64,000 nt of DNA, from assembly GCA_030248295.1 (NCBI GenBank), contig JASANH010000720.1:248001-312000 (forward strand). The letters run 5' to 3'. The notes beneath the pieces are model-generated. The model worked only from the letters and a program-made list of their open reading frames with translations. It did no database searches and had not been told where the DNA came from. The translations under genes and the position numbers were made by a program. Positions 22,502 to 34,645 of this stretch are shown one piece after another. Source of the stretch: Mesodorylaimus sp. YZB2_4 (lineage: Eukaryota; Nematoda; Enoplea; Dorylaimida; Dorylaimidae). Within the stretch, counting starts at the first letter, position 1. Each line of letters begins with the position of its first letter.

Positions 22502-25500
22502 GTGAAACTGCAAGAAATATTTCGGGCTGGCACAACTTCACTTTGTCGATTTACTGTTTACGATGGCACACGAGGGAGAGGGCCCGCTTTCTGCAGACAT
22601 CTGCTGGCTAGGCGGCGTGAGAACACGACTTTTTAAAAGTAACAGACATCTAAACTTTAAAGCAATTTGCTGAAATCGCCTACTGATTGCCAATTTAGTA
22701 AGTGGGAATTTTATGCTGTGAAGGTGTGTCTCGCAAAAATGACATTATCTGGAGCTATTCCCATTTTTATGTGTAGTCTAAGGACCGGGGTAGTGGATAT
22801 AAGATAGCTATGCATACCTATGCTATAGCGCGCAGAACCTAAGCCAATCGGAACAGTCGAAGGCGTGGCAAAGAGATAGGCGGCCAATAAGATTTATTTG
22901 ACAAGCAGACAAAGTGTGATTTTGCAGTCGACTTCGGACTGCACTGGACGCCTAAAAAAGATGCAATTCTCTGAGGTTTGAGATGCTTTCTCCTAAAGAG
23001 TAGCAATTTGTCACAGTTCATGACAGAAAAGTTTACCGAAGAAATGATATGTTATTTAGCCCTGAAATGCATAAGTAAATGTTTCTAAATAATTTTGAAT
23101 CGATTGGATCTTCTGATGCAATGGCCGAAAGCAATGTCTCAAATGTATCATCAGGTGAAAGGGCGGGGCGAATGAACACAGTACAGTGCTTAGAGTACAT
23201 GCGCACGGAGATTTCTATCCGCAGTTGTGTGTGGCTGTAAAACCAAATATAGGCAATTTCACAGGCTTCGAACATTGGAAAATTTAAATATCCCGCTTCA
23301 TACCGCTTATGACAATTTAACAGATGAAAAGTCCCTGATTTTAAGGCTAGCCGCATTGACAAAAATTTTCTTTTCAGAGTTTTGCGGCCTATTGGTTTTC
23401 TTTTTAAGAAATGGCCAGAAGTTGTAGCTATTCTGACAAAAAGCTTGTAAGTCGATAGAAAGTTTTGTTGGCAGGGAGGGCGGGTGAGGCCTTGAAGGTT
23501 TGCAATGGACCTTTCCAGCGTGCGCCAAAAGCTTCTAATTTCAAACTCCCGCTTTGGCTGCTTATAACAAAAAACAAGGATTCAGCAGATCTGTGCGCGA
23601 TCTTATGCAAATTTCGGCCGACAGGACACAGCTCAATATTTTACAAAAGTTATTGACGATGAAAGCATGAGGGAGAATTGCCTTGATATCATTAGAAAAT
23701 GAATTTTCAAAGTCCACTCGCCTTCGATCATTGCAATGATTCATTTGGATCGATAGATCAGCAGATCTGCTCACCAAGTGCCAAATTGTCATAAGCAGCC
23801 AAGCTACCGTAATCGCGAAAATTCAAATTTTTGCTGACGCTGAAACTGTCTATTGCGCAGTTTAGTGTCCTTCAAATGGGCTCACTCGATGCGTTCGAAT
23901 CTTTACAAAATAGATAAGGCGTCGAAAATGACCATGCAAACTACCAGTAAGAGGGTTTTGTACAAAGTGAAGCTCGCGCACGTTGAACTGGTGACGGTAG
24001 AAGCTGGAGTTCAAGTCCCTCGCGAGACTCAAAAGATAAGGGGAGAGCGAAATGGTAAAAATGAAACAAAAATGTGGGCCGCAGAATGGAATGATATCGC
24101 GCATAGAGTATTTCGCTTCACCCCTGAGATATATGATTTCTGGGTAGTCTGACCTGGGAGGATAAGTTAGGTTACGAAATTAGTATTCGTCATTCGAATT
24201 CGAAACAATTTTTATATCATCAAATCAAAGTTTCAGGAATGGAAAAACTGATAAACATAAGAAGTAACATAAAAAAGCACCTTTACATACTTTATGACAA
24301 ATACTCACTCCTGTTTTAGAACTGCCATCACAGACGGTTTAAAAAAAAAAGCTCAAAGTTTGTCAGAAATCGAAGTTTGAATTAACTATGTGCTCTTTTG
24401 CAGATACATAGCATGCTGTATTGGCCATCATTGTAGCTCTGATCCAGCACGATGTACAGTATTACAAGCAGCAGCTGCTCAGCCATTCTCCAAGGTAACA
24501 TGCTTTCATGCAGCACGTACTCTATGGAAATAAAGATGACCAAGTATGTACAGGAACCACTCCTTGGCCAATTAACATTTTACTGTATGCAAATGGACGG
24601 TAGGTCTAGAGGGCAAGCACAGTACACATGGTACCCTTATCAAGTTAGTCCTAACTCAAATTTATGGGCTCAAGTGTGTAGCAGAAACTTGCTTCTGTTG
24701 CGAACTTGGCACCACAGACTACTTATTAAAATACTTGAAAATTCTTTGAATGTGAAGTACGGAGGGAATAGCGAGGGGAATGTTGCGAGATGATTGGTTC
24801 AAGAAATGATGGTGTTGCCAATCAGTGCGGGCGAAACGCCACGCATTGATCGCCAACCATCAAAAATGACCGCGGATGTCAGCAATTTATTCCTCAGCGC
24901 TTAGTCATTCGCAACCGTACAAGATCCGATAATTCTCTTTGCTTTGACCAGGGTCATAAATAGCTGACGGCTACCAGAGCATTGATGACCACATTGCAGT
25001 CTGTCCGAAACGAGCCCAGCATTTCACAGCGCTGGGGGCGGGATGCAGGCTGAAAGCATTTTTAGCTGGCATCTTTACTCGACCAGACCACAATTATGCT
25101 GACCTCTCCTACCTAACATCTTCGATGCAAAGCCAAGCACGAATGATGCTTGTTCTTGGCGAGATATATTTGATAATCCCGTGAAGCATGTCTCGGCGAT
25201 GTCTCAGTCAGTCACTAACGGCGGAATCGAATTCGAAATCGACCAGATCGGACATTCTTGCTTGCTCAGCAGTACTCACATACATAACGGGAAGGTATGA
25301 GCCTGGATCGCAGAACGGAAAACGGAAAACGGAGTACTAGCTGGCCATTAAAGCTTTCTGATCCAGAAACGGTTTTTGGAACACTTCGCCTCAGATTGTC
25401 ACCGACAGCCTTCTCGCAACTCCAGCAACGTCGGCGCCAATCGAGTTTGTTTGCAGCAAGGCATTTTATTCCAGTTTAAATTTCACAACTCACAATTAAG

Positions 25501-25790
25501 GGGCGATAAGTCACCCTTTAGGCGGATGAAAAATTCGAATTCGACCAAGATTTTTTGACAGTGTAGCGTATGGGCTTAGGGTCAATTATGATCAGTTAAG
25601 TGCATTTTCTGCTATGACTTGCTATGCTATGCTATGCTAAAGTTTACTATGCCAAAAGACTTACCAGACCACTGATGAGGCACAGCACATAAAACAAGGA
25701 CAAGATAAAGTTAAAATAAAAGCATGTCAGAAACGAATCTTTGTCACAAAATCTTTGAACTCGGTAAAACAACTAAAAGCGATGGTGCTT
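22502..25790. other. Intergenic, no gene recognised
   Basis: A tRNA-like segment lies near 23965-24035, with box B GGAGTTCAAGTCCC. A short TGCTA pentamer run is at about 25616-25640. No convincing coding sequence was seen. The glyoxalase II promoter should be near 22510-22800. Confidence 0.4.
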
Positions 25791-25807
25791 GGTATCACAG
25801 TGTTCCA

Positions 25808-27680
25808 TTAAGTCAATGAAGAAAATTCAAAACTTTGAGTAAAGGTTTTTGATCGACATTTGGTTATTTCCAATTGATGTGGTTGTGAGGTGCGAGCACT
25901 CACGCGACGACCACACATGTCCGTATGAACAAAATGCCGATTTGGGTAAGCCGCCTGTCCATGATAATACCGATAAAATTCCAATAATTTTTGGTGATTT
26001 CTCCGGTCAGATAATGAAGTCCACTTAAGTGTCTCCAGCGCCGATTCGTAGGATATTGTCCAATTGTTGAGAACTGCCCGTGCAGCAAATTTTTTCGCCC
26101 TTTCGAGATCATCCGATAGCTTGTTTTGTATTGGAGACCAAGCAACAGACCCGTAATCTAGTCGAGGGAGAATGCATTGAATATATACATACGGTCTCCA
26201 AAACTTTCGAAGCAAATTTCCCAAATTTTCTTCGAAAAGCTCCAATCATTCGTCTGGAAGAAGAGGCAATTTCATGGCAGTGACGACTGAAGTGCAAATA
26301 CGGCGAGAAATGAACTCCCAAATACTTGACAGTGTCCGTAAATTGTATTGGCTTACCATTCAACAGTAGTACAGGAAATTTAGCTGCGAGCTTATTCAAA
26401 CGGAATATACAGGCCTGCGTTTTGTCCGCATTCAAATCAAGGCCTAGCTCCGTAACACAGTTCGATACAAAATCTATTGCCGGTTGAATCCGAGTTTTGA
26501 CGGCTTGTGGCGAAGATGCAGGTGCTAATAAAATAAGATCATCGGCGTAAGCAAGTAAAAGCAAGTCCGGATAAGTGGCCGCAAATCGGATCAGTAAAGA
26601 ATTGATGTAAGCCGTGAATAGAATAGGCTCCAACACTGACCCCTGTGGCACGCCAGAGACCACAGGTGCCGAAGATGAGCATGCATCGTCGATAGAAACA
26701 AATTGAGACCGTTTTCCAAGTAAGAAGCCATCCATTTGAGCAGCATAGGACACACTTTATGATCTTTCTCCAATGATTCCATTAATCGACCATGTGGAAC
26801 CCTACCAAACGCTTTCCTTAGGTCGAAGAATACCGCACCAACCGCCCGATAAGAGGGCGAATTTAGCCAATCATGAATCGATTGGGTGACTCGGACCAAG
26901 GCGCCAGTGGTCGAATGTCCACGGCGAAAGCCATGCTGCTGCGCTGATAGTTGTAGTCGCGGTTGTAACAAACGAAAAAAATGACTTTCGATGATTTTTG
27001 ATAGTATTGTAAGTAATGATATTGGTCGATAATTCTTTGCTGATGACCGATCCCCTGGCTTTGGAATAGGAATCACTTTTGCAATTTTGAAAGCTGATGG
27101 AAAACAACCCTCCTCAATTGATCGATTAATCAGTGCAGTAAATGCTGACGTGATTGATGGGGCTAAGTTCCTCAGAATTGTTCCCGTCAGTCCATCCAGT
27201 CCAGGTGCCCCACGAGGCCGTAATGTAGAGAGTTTATGACGAACGAAAGATTCAGTCACTGAGTAATCGGTGTTATCGTCCGGATCTGCTGGAGGAGGCC
27301 AATAGCGGGAAAGGGCATTCGAATTGAAATTTTCAGAAAATACAGTCCGCATGAGCTCTGCTTTCTCTTTGTAGTCAGAGATTATTGTACCCGTCATATC
27401 GATGAGTGGCGGTATTGATCGGTTCTAAGGGTCAAATCGACGAAATGCATTCCAGAATTCCGCAGGCGAGTTGGTACTTGAAAAGGTATTGTCCACATAC
27501 TGCCGCTTGGCCACTCGAAGGTCTTTCTTCATTTGTTTTCGGAGTCGAGAAAACCAGTGATAATCAGTCATCGAATTTGTACGCTTCCACCTTCTCCATG
27601 CACTATTCTTCTCACGAACAAGGCGCAGGAGTTGCGGTGGAAAGTAATGACTTTGGAAAGTAAGTGAGGAGACTTTTCAT
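25808..27680 (-). pseudogene. Jockey/CR1-clade LINE, 5'-truncated and decayed
   Basis: This is the reverse transcriptase and C-terminal part of a non-LTR retrotransposon. Visible RT motifs in order are GAPGLDGLTGTILRNLAP, KVIPIPKPGDRSSAKNYRPI, FFDLRKAFGRVPHGRL, GVPQGSVLEPILFTAYINSL and LAYADDLILL, then KYLGVHFSP and a thumb/C-terminal segment with LDYGSVAWSP. The usual second Asp of KAFD is Gly here, while the catalytic YADD box is intact. An in-frame stop lies at 27425-27427. Frameshifts at about 26700 and 26230 break the frame, so it is dead. The endonuclease domain is missing on the 5' side. Frame alternation is reported as found; no repaired sequence is implied. Confidence 0.88.
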
Positions 27681-28058
27681 TTTGTTTCAGATTTCCATCA
27701 AATACAGTAGTTTCGACTTTGAACCTTTCAGAAACGCAGATTTAAAATCATGAACATTTGTTCGTCTTTTTAGGATATCAGCATGTAAGTCATACCAATA
27801 TCCTTTAAGTACCTCTTTTCAAGTTCGTATCAACACGATCGACATAAAACGCAGGAGACATCATCAAGTTTGCACATTTCTTCAAGAGTGAGTGCGGGTT
27901 GCAGTTATCCGAGGCACCGACATAAAAGCTATAGATTCATAAATTATATTTTATAACTATGTTTAACTTTTACTGATGTGTTTGTGATAAATTCCTTCAT
28001 TTTTAAATACACGTAAAACCAGTTAATTTAACACGGTTATCAAAAAAATCTAGTAGCC

Positions 28059-28658
28059 CTAGACCCCAAAAAAATGCCTTTGTCTCCAACTAATGGTCCA
28101 TCTTCGATTCAATGCCACTTTTCTCATTGGTATGAATTTTCTGCAAAACTTATCCACTCCTAAGCTTGACGTTGATTGGCATTCGGATGAAGCGCATTCA
28201 TTGGAATAATAGCTTTTGGTATCATCACCCCCAAAATCGCTAGCATAATCTTCATCGCTACTCTCTCCGGCATAAACGCTCGTGATTGTCCGTGGAGTTT
28301 GAAAGGAGTCACAATATAATATATTAGATAACAGATTTATAATATCGGTTATATTACAAAAATAATGTTCCCAATGAGGTGATTTAGAGAAATATAATTG
28401 AAGAAGAATGTGCGGGGATGAAATTGATGTAATTAGCATTTCTAAAACTGTGGAATAAGTTCTTAATAAAACTTCACTGTCAGCTTCATCATTTATAATA
28501 GTATATTGCTCTTCATCGGCGCATTCGCATTGACAAAGCGTCAGTGTGGTTTCGATATTTGTTAATTGATCATTAATGGCCAATGGTAATTTAGTGTAAT
28601 GTTGGCGAAGTTTATTTATTGCGTGTAAACATTGTTTGAGATTGTAATAAAGCGACAT
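28059..28658 (-). CDS. Hypothetical protein, single uninterrupted 199-codon frame
   Basis: The frame starts at a true ATG (28658) and ends at a TAG. It is the longest frame in the window outside recognised genes and LINEs. The N-terminal third is helix-like (MSLYYNLKQCLHAINKLRQ). The middle contains CQCECADEEQY and hydrophobic stretches. The C-terminal third is acidic and serine-rich (AGESSDEDYASDFGGDDTK) and then turns basic. I recognise no domain, signal peptide or membrane segment. It could be one large exon of a longer gene or a lineage-specific protein. No intron or partner exon is evident nearby. Confidence 0.4.
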   Translation of the reverse strand: MSLYYNLKQCLHAINKLRQHYTKLPLAINDQLTNIETTLTLCQCECADEEQYTIINDEADSEVLLRTYSTVLEMLITSISSPHILLQLYFSKSPHWEHYFCNITDIINLLSNILYCDSFQTPRTITSVYAGESSDEDYASDFGGDDTKSYYSNECASSECQSTSSLGVDKFCRKFIPMRKVALNRRWTISWRQRHFFGV

Positions 28659-29785
28659 AGTAGCAAAATATTTTACAACTTTATGGCAATCAGCGATTAC
28701 GGCAAAAACTTGATTTTCTTGCTCGATATGTTGAGATCAAAGTTTCAAAAAGCTAGCTGGCCAAACATGGTGAGATATAACTGCAAGAAAATATCATGTT
28801 ATTCATAGGAAAATATAAATATCGATTCTGCAGGGACTAGAATCAAAAAGCTAATCAGATAGGCTCTGCGGCGAGGCGAAGGTAGAGTGGTAGGTTCAAG
28901 AATTTTCTAGCTGAAGTGCATAAAAGACGAATGAAATTTCTTCGGCGGGGGGGGGGGGAGGGTAGGGTAGGCTTTTTCAAAAGGAGCGGCACACAAAACT
29001 CACGGTCAGAGGCAGCTGCCTCGCTTTCAATAGTCCATACCTATCTGCAGCTTTCTAGTCCTCTATTCTACTTCTTCAAAACGTTATTCGACGGATCCCG
29101 CGTCTTAGCTAAAGATTTTGAAGCCGACTCGAGGCCGATAGTCCATATAATACTGATTCTTACCTGCCCATTTTTAAGACGTCACAAAATATGGATTCTT
29201 CAGGTGACGATTCACGAGGACAGTCACACACGGGATGGTTTCCAGGACGACAGGCTATTATGCTTTCACTTAGACGACGGGCACGCATAGGTATTCTGCG
29301 CACGCACTCACTGAAGACCTCCACAATACACTCACGACGAGATGGACAGTGCAAAGCTAACAAAACGACACTGTTCGAATGAGAAAAAAATGGTAGAAAC
29401 CGGAATCACGATTCTCGACAACATGAAATACAGATGCTGTGACTACGCCCTTGTTTACACATGGCGGCGTGCCTTTGCGTCAGTCCATTTTTCTGTGATT
29501 CAATATTATTTTTGCCCAGTGTAATTGTACAGATGGAATGGAAGAGAGCGAGGAGGAGACGAATTGGTCTCGGATTAATTCACAATCAGTCCATCGTCAC
29601 GCTGCTGAGTAAACATGGAATCATGTACATGTGCATCGGCCAGCATGACATGAATGGGAGCGAAGTGCAGATTTATTTGTTTGTTGTGTTTTAGGTGAAA
29701 AAGATGAAGCAGGGCGGTCTGACATTCACGGGGGGGGGGGGACACACCCTCCTGGGTAAAAAGGTAATCGTCAATCTAGTGTTTA
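28659..29785. other. Intergenic, no gene recognised
   Basis: It contains a G-tract at about 28949-28959 and another at about 29730-29740. Open frames here are short and unremarkable. Confidence 0.4.
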
Positions 29786-29793
29786 TTGCCAAG

Positions 29794-30938
29794 TAGACCC
29801 CGGATCGGGTCAGGTACTTTCGGGTCGGGTCGGGTCTTTTTTTTGAAAGATCGGGTCAAGCGGGTCAAAAATACAGAAATTTTGCAAGTCACTACTATTA
29901 GCAACTACAGAAACTTTTTCATAGTTGTTCGACTCCAGGATTTGCAGTATATGCTTCATGAATGCATGCACAAAGTCTTTCATTCCACGTTCTCATTCTG
30001 CGTAACTTCCGAGAATGTCACACAAATTGTAAGCTGTGAGAATGACCAGTTTTTCTGAGTAATTTCTGCAAAGGGAGGTCCATATGTGAGAGTTCTCATA
30101 AACATTGTTTCCAACTCTGATGAATGAGTGGGACTAGCCATACTCTAGCATAAGAGGGAATCGATAACTTTTAGCAGGTCGCAGGGGGTATCTACAATCA
30201 CATTTGATTCCTGAATATGACATAACTTCCTGGGTATACCTGGCTGGAAGAACAGTATAGTCTGTACCCAAACACCAAATATGTACCAATAATAGCCCCC
30301 CTTGACCACCATTTATGTTACCATCGCAAAACAGTTTGCTGTGGTCAAAGGTGATTGGTACCCTCGCATCCCTCCATCAGTAGTGGAGGTTCTGACAGGA
30401 GCTAGTGTCCAGCACAATATGACTTTGTAAGCAATATCTTTTGTGAAGACTAGATGCAACTCTAGCCTGGGGCTCATATATATTTAGGTATTTCTTTGTT
30501 CAACCAAGGATAATCTGTCTCAGACTGCGAAAGTTATGACAGAGTTGTCTCTATTTTTCACGCCTATTATTCGGATTGGTTAAATCTTGTCTCCAGTGGA
30601 CAGACCCTAGTCGCTTTTAGATCTGAGGTTTTTAAAAAATTATTTGACCACCATTGTGGGAAATATGAAGGAACGTTATTGCATTTACCCAGGATGACTA
30701 GGGAATAACAAAAGATGAAGATTCGCGTGCGTGAGATGTCTCCATCTCATATTTTCTCACAGTCACCTTTACACCAACGCCACCACGTTCTGAGCATTTG
30801 TGAATGGTTTTTATCGCGAGGAACTTCAACTACTTATACCGAATTCGGGTCAACCCGACCCGAAATTTCGGGTCAGAGACTTTCGGGTCGGGTCGGGTCG
30901 GGTCGGGTCGGGTTGAACCCGACCTGATCCGGTGTCTA
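29794..30938. mobile_element. hAT-like MITE with exact 8-bp target-site duplication
   Basis: The element starts TAGACCCCGGATCGGG and, read from the other end, TAGACACCGGATCAGG. TTGCCAAG flanks it directly on both sides (29786-29793 and 30939-30946). Eight-bp duplications and TA-type terminal inverted repeats are hallmarks of the hAT superfamily. The subterminal regions consist of CGGGT pentamer arrays (29820-29840 and about 30885-30915), likely transposase binding sites by analogy with other hATs. No transposase frame exists inside the 1145 bp, so it depends on a helper elsewhere. Confidence 0.88.
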
Positions 30939-30946
30939 TTGCCAAG

Positions 30947-32190
30947 TACTACCTCAAACCTAGTTCAATCGGGTTTGTTTCCCTATCGAGACTTGAGACT
31001 ACAATAGGCTAATACGGATATATCATGCACGGTTAGAGCACCGAAAGGCTAGCACTGATATTGTTTATCTGGTCCTGGTCTGAAAATCTCTAGGGTTGTT
31101 TTATGGAAGGAAAAAACCACATACGTTTTGTTGGTCACAAGAATTGCTCGACAACTGAGCAAAATGTTGGAATCAGTTTGAAAGTTTATATCCCACGTCT
31201 GTACACCATTTCGAATTCTTCTTTGGTAGACACGAGACCTGCTTTAGCTTAAATCTCCCCGCATATCAGGTAAGAAGCTGTAACGGTAAGAAGAAGTTAT
31301 TCAACCCAGTTGATGCCAGAGCCATAAAACGCCCAGCATGGCCAAGGTTTGTGCGCTCGGGCTTTTTTAGGAGCGCACCCAGCCCCAGACACTCCTAGCA
31401 CAGTATCCCCAGACACACCACGAGCCGCTGCACCTTGAGACCTATATAAAGTGCCTGTTTTCAAATCGGAGGTGTTTTAACATGGTTTCTAGTCGCACTT
31501 TCCCACATTCAAATCAGAAGCAGGTTATCGGACCGCAATGAGATCACCTTTTATGGAACGCATGTAATGCCCAAAAGATTTATCGAATTGAGTTCCCGAT
31601 TGACATATGATCAGCCGCGATGCCACTGCAAAACATATCTATACACTCTGCATCTTCGGAGTTTCGTGCACAATGACTTCTCTTGGACACATCATTTACG
31701 GCTCGGGTTTCTAATAAGTGTCACGAGCGTGTCCGCTCACGTTATCTGCTTCCTATGAGGATCCCGTGATAAACAGAAATAACCATCCTCTCTCCGGTCA
31801 CCGTAGGAATTAACTCGCTAGGCGTGTCCAACCAGTCTGTCACTTGATAACATCCAGCGGCTCTCGATGCACCCAGCACATAATGACTGTTCTGGGATGT
31901 AGACTGATGAATCTTCGCCAGAAGTCAATCACGTTATGAGGCCGCGGTACAAAACTTCACCTGCTCAGAATGTAGGAGTGAGAAGCGGCACCAAGACCTG
32001 ATAAATCGCTTGATGGGTACATCATCGAGCAATTAAAGACACAATCTCTGACCAATTTACTGACGGTGGCAGACACGTACGATACTCATGGATTCGGGGA
32101 AGTGTGGTCACGTCATACTTTATCCCTAGCCAAGCACTATACTCAAGGGCTAAGGAACTCTTTTCTTACCATTTTTTTATATTTGACACT
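30947..32190. other. Intergenic, no gene recognised
   Basis: No feature is supported. The frame at 31567-31758 is short and without recognisable similarity. Confidence 0.4.
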
Positions 32191-32199
32191 CTTTTCTTA

Positions 32200-32282
32200 C
32201 CCGGGCGGGAGTCGAACCCTCCCTTCGAAGTGCGCACCCAACGCGAGAGGCAGACGCCTTAACCCGCCAGGCCACAGACCAG
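32200..32282 (-). repeat. tRNA-like SINE head (Leu/Ser-type)
   Basis: On the minus strand TGGCCTGGCGGGTTAAGGCG is a good box A for a type-II tRNA. It is followed by TCTGCCTCTCGC, a variable-arm-like GTTGGGTGCGCACTT and the box B GGGTTCGACTCCCGCC. It is the closest thing to a real tRNA in the window, but the acceptor ends do not pair and the anticodon arm is poor. It shares its 3' two-thirds with 22025-22105. Confidence 0.6.
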
Positions 32283-32634
32283 AGCAAAAGGTGCTGACAA
32301 GCCTGTTTTCACATTTTCAAACTGTGGGAACTCTATCAGATACATCACGAGCATCAAGTTTATTCCACTGCACACGTTCTCGATATGACATCCAATAACA
32401 GGCTGCGTGCGAGCACGCGCCTCCCGTGTGCGTGAGTATTAGGCAAATGCGATCATTCAGAGCCGATCCCAGTTTTGTTTGAACTTACCATGTTTGTCCG
32501 TTTTAAGGATGATAACGAGCGTAATTTCCTCGAGACTCGAGCTTGACTCGTACAGTAGGGATGCGGATGTTCAATTTGAGGACTGCTCAGTGCAAAGGTA
32601 GGTACTAAAATAGACTTACACGTAGTAACTAGCG

Positions 32635-32705
32635 GGCTAATTCGAAGCTTCTCGTTAGCTGGCGGAGAGGCTTATGTCATAACTACACATCCGGTTCGAA
32701 CCTTG
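32635..32705 (+). repeat. tRNA-like segment
   Basis: TTAGCTGGCGGAGAGGC resembles box A and CCGGTTCGAACC is a perfect box-B palindrome. The spacing is tRNA-like, but no full cloverleaf forms. It is probably a SINE relic. Confidence 0.4.
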
Positions 32706-32791
32706 ATCATGACTTCCTACTCATTATGCTCGATATATAATGACTGCGATGACTAGACTACCTTCACTTGGTCCTTTCGAGAGTTGTGATA

Positions 32792-33205
32792 ATGATGAAC
32801 CGTTTGGTCATGTTCATGTGTTTCTTCAGCCTGTGCATCTTCGATATTTCGTGCTCGCAAATCGTATCTAAGAAAAGAGAACAACATTCATTGCAGCATT
32901 TTAATCTGGCACGAATGCTCTCGCTGAGAGATGCGATGAAGATAAATTGGCGGGTGCGAGATTCATCCTTCGCCCATTCTAAACAAGAAACCAAGAAAAG
33001 AAACCATCATCGACGTGTCAAAGCTGCTCTCGGCACTCGCATTAAAAGATCACGAGTGGGCGTGGAGACAAAATTTAACCAAGTGGCCATCGATTTCGCT
33101 CATTCATTATTTATTTTCCAAGCGTTAATGCGACAAAGAAATTACGAAAATCGTCACCGAAATATGATCGCTATGTTGAGGAAAAACTTGGGGATGGTGC
33201 CCTAG
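32792..33205 (+). CDS. Possible small secreted basic protein
   Basis: The frame of 137 codons begins ATGATG at 32792. The N-terminus MMNRLVMFMCFFSLCIFDIS, followed by a Cys-Ser, is a good signal peptide. The mature part is strongly basic, with KKR and IKR sites that could be cut by proprotein convertases, and a C-terminal helical stretch (FAHSLFIFQALMRQRNYE). I recognise no family. It could be a neuropeptide-like precursor, one exon of a longer gene, or chance. The intact single frame with a signal peptide is the only evidence. Confidence 0.4.
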   Translation: MMNRLVMFMCFFSLCIFDISCSQIVSKKREQHSLQHFNLARMLSLRDAMKINWRVRDSSFAHSKQETKKRNHHRRVKAALGTRIKRSRVGVETKFNQVAIDFAHSLFIFQALMRQRNYENRHRNMIAMLRKNLGMVP

Positions 33206-34261
33206 GTTGATATTCACGCTTCGACTAGTGAGTTAGTACGGATAGATATCCAGAGATAATCATGATGATTATCGACTTTCATTTCTTATCTCACGCGTTT
33301 ATCGTATTTTTGTCGTATCAAATAGAATTGTAGCGAGATAAGCGTTGTGGAAGCGTGTAGCGGCAGAGAGAATGACCGAACCGACTGCTCTGGTCGGCCG
33401 ATGATAAGAGACTGAGTATAGAGAAGCTTAGTTACACTGTCTTTTACGGACCAAGGAAAGCAGGCGACCGTTCTGGTCAGCGACACAAACGAAGAATGAG
33501 CCACAGGAAAGCGGACTAAGCATAAAAAGGAAAGAATCACATCGTTAAGTCAAAAATCGACGATGCTTCTCTCCTGGGCGGTAATGTGAGCCTTGAAATC
33601 CATTGCGCTCCGTCGCGACAAGAATATGAGCTATCGTTGTCGGCCTTGTAATTTCCAGTAAATTTCACGAAAAAGGATGGAGATCTTCTGAATGAATAAT
33701 AAATAAGGGTAAAGCCCTCCGTGCTTTGCCATCTATAAAGTATCCTTTCGCACCGTTCTCTGATGTATTTAGAATAAATGCAGTTACAGGTGTGCAGGCT
33801 CACACTGATAATGAGTCTTTTTCTAAGCATTTCTTTGTAAATTTTGGTATTGTTCGACGTACGGATTGAGCTTTTGGATCAATTTTTCGCATTATTGCCC
33901 TTATGATTAGGCAGATGCTGTAGGCAGTGTATGTGATCTGGTCTTTCGCCATAGAGCATTCTGGGTTTGAAAACCGCAACGCGTAGTCACAACATTGGTG
34001 AACTGTAGATACCTAATGTATAGTTTTTGGCTCTGTACCTTAGCGTTTAGATTAGGACCACTAAAATACACGAACTAAATAGAAAAATGGTAACAACAGT
34101 AGTAATGTTACAGCCGACGCACATACTGCACATATGTCATAGGCTTCTCAGGTTTGAGCCCATGGCAAAGATCCTCCCGATTAGCACGGCTGTTATTTTT
34201 CGATGGTGTTTCGTCGAGTGCGGTCATTCTGTCAAGCGATGTGTTATCAAGATGTCAATTC
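33206..34261. other. Intergenic, no gene recognised
   Basis: Minus-strand frames at 33286-33540 and 33537-33830 are short and unlike known proteins. No repeat was identified. Confidence 0.4.
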
Positions 34262-34275
34262 AAGTTCAGAGTTAT

Positions 34276-34645
34276 ATAGGGGTCGCGGTTGAGCTCCATC
34301 TCTCTCCACAGCCAAACAGGACGCCACCAAAGCGTGGGGGGACGAAAGTGACAGAGTTATATGGGGGAGGGGGTAGGCTGCCGCCAAGTGGACGTCTACT
34401 TTACAAAATCGGCGGGTTTTTGGGAAAATTATCGAAATTATCATAGTAACGTTATTAATGCTGGATATACGAGTCAAATTACTAATATTTAAATCATCAA
34501 ACGACTATCCAAGGACTCAGGTCGATAATATTCCAGTTTTCCTAAACAATTTTCATCCTTTTGGCTTCTCTTTTTCCGAGGCGGATAAAACGATTTTAGT
34601 GGTGCTGCCAGTGGCTTTGTCGCTCAATCAGGTGCCTCGGTAACC
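34276..34645 (-). mobile_element. Partial TIR-element copy joined to the SINE
   Basis: Read on the minus strand it matches 6315-6600 of the complete element: ACCGAGGCACCTGATTGAG, GCCACTGGCAGCACCACTAAA, CGTTTTATCCGCCTC and the GACGTCCACTTGGCGGCAG-type end. It stops abruptly at GGTAACC where the SINE begins. Confidence 0.75.

Noticed and set aside
24452-24793. 113-codon plus-strand frame
   Set aside because: No recognisable motif, signal or splice context.
32200-32282. Functional type-II tRNA gene
   Set aside because: Box A and box B are good, but the acceptor stem does not pair and the anticodon arm is poor. A related copy at 22025-22105 shows it is a dispersed repeat.
33286-33540. Minus-strand 84-codon frame starting MILSFLCLVRFPVAHSS, signal-peptide-like
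   Set aside because: A short hydrophobic start alone is weak evidence. The rest shows no conserved pattern and no second exon.
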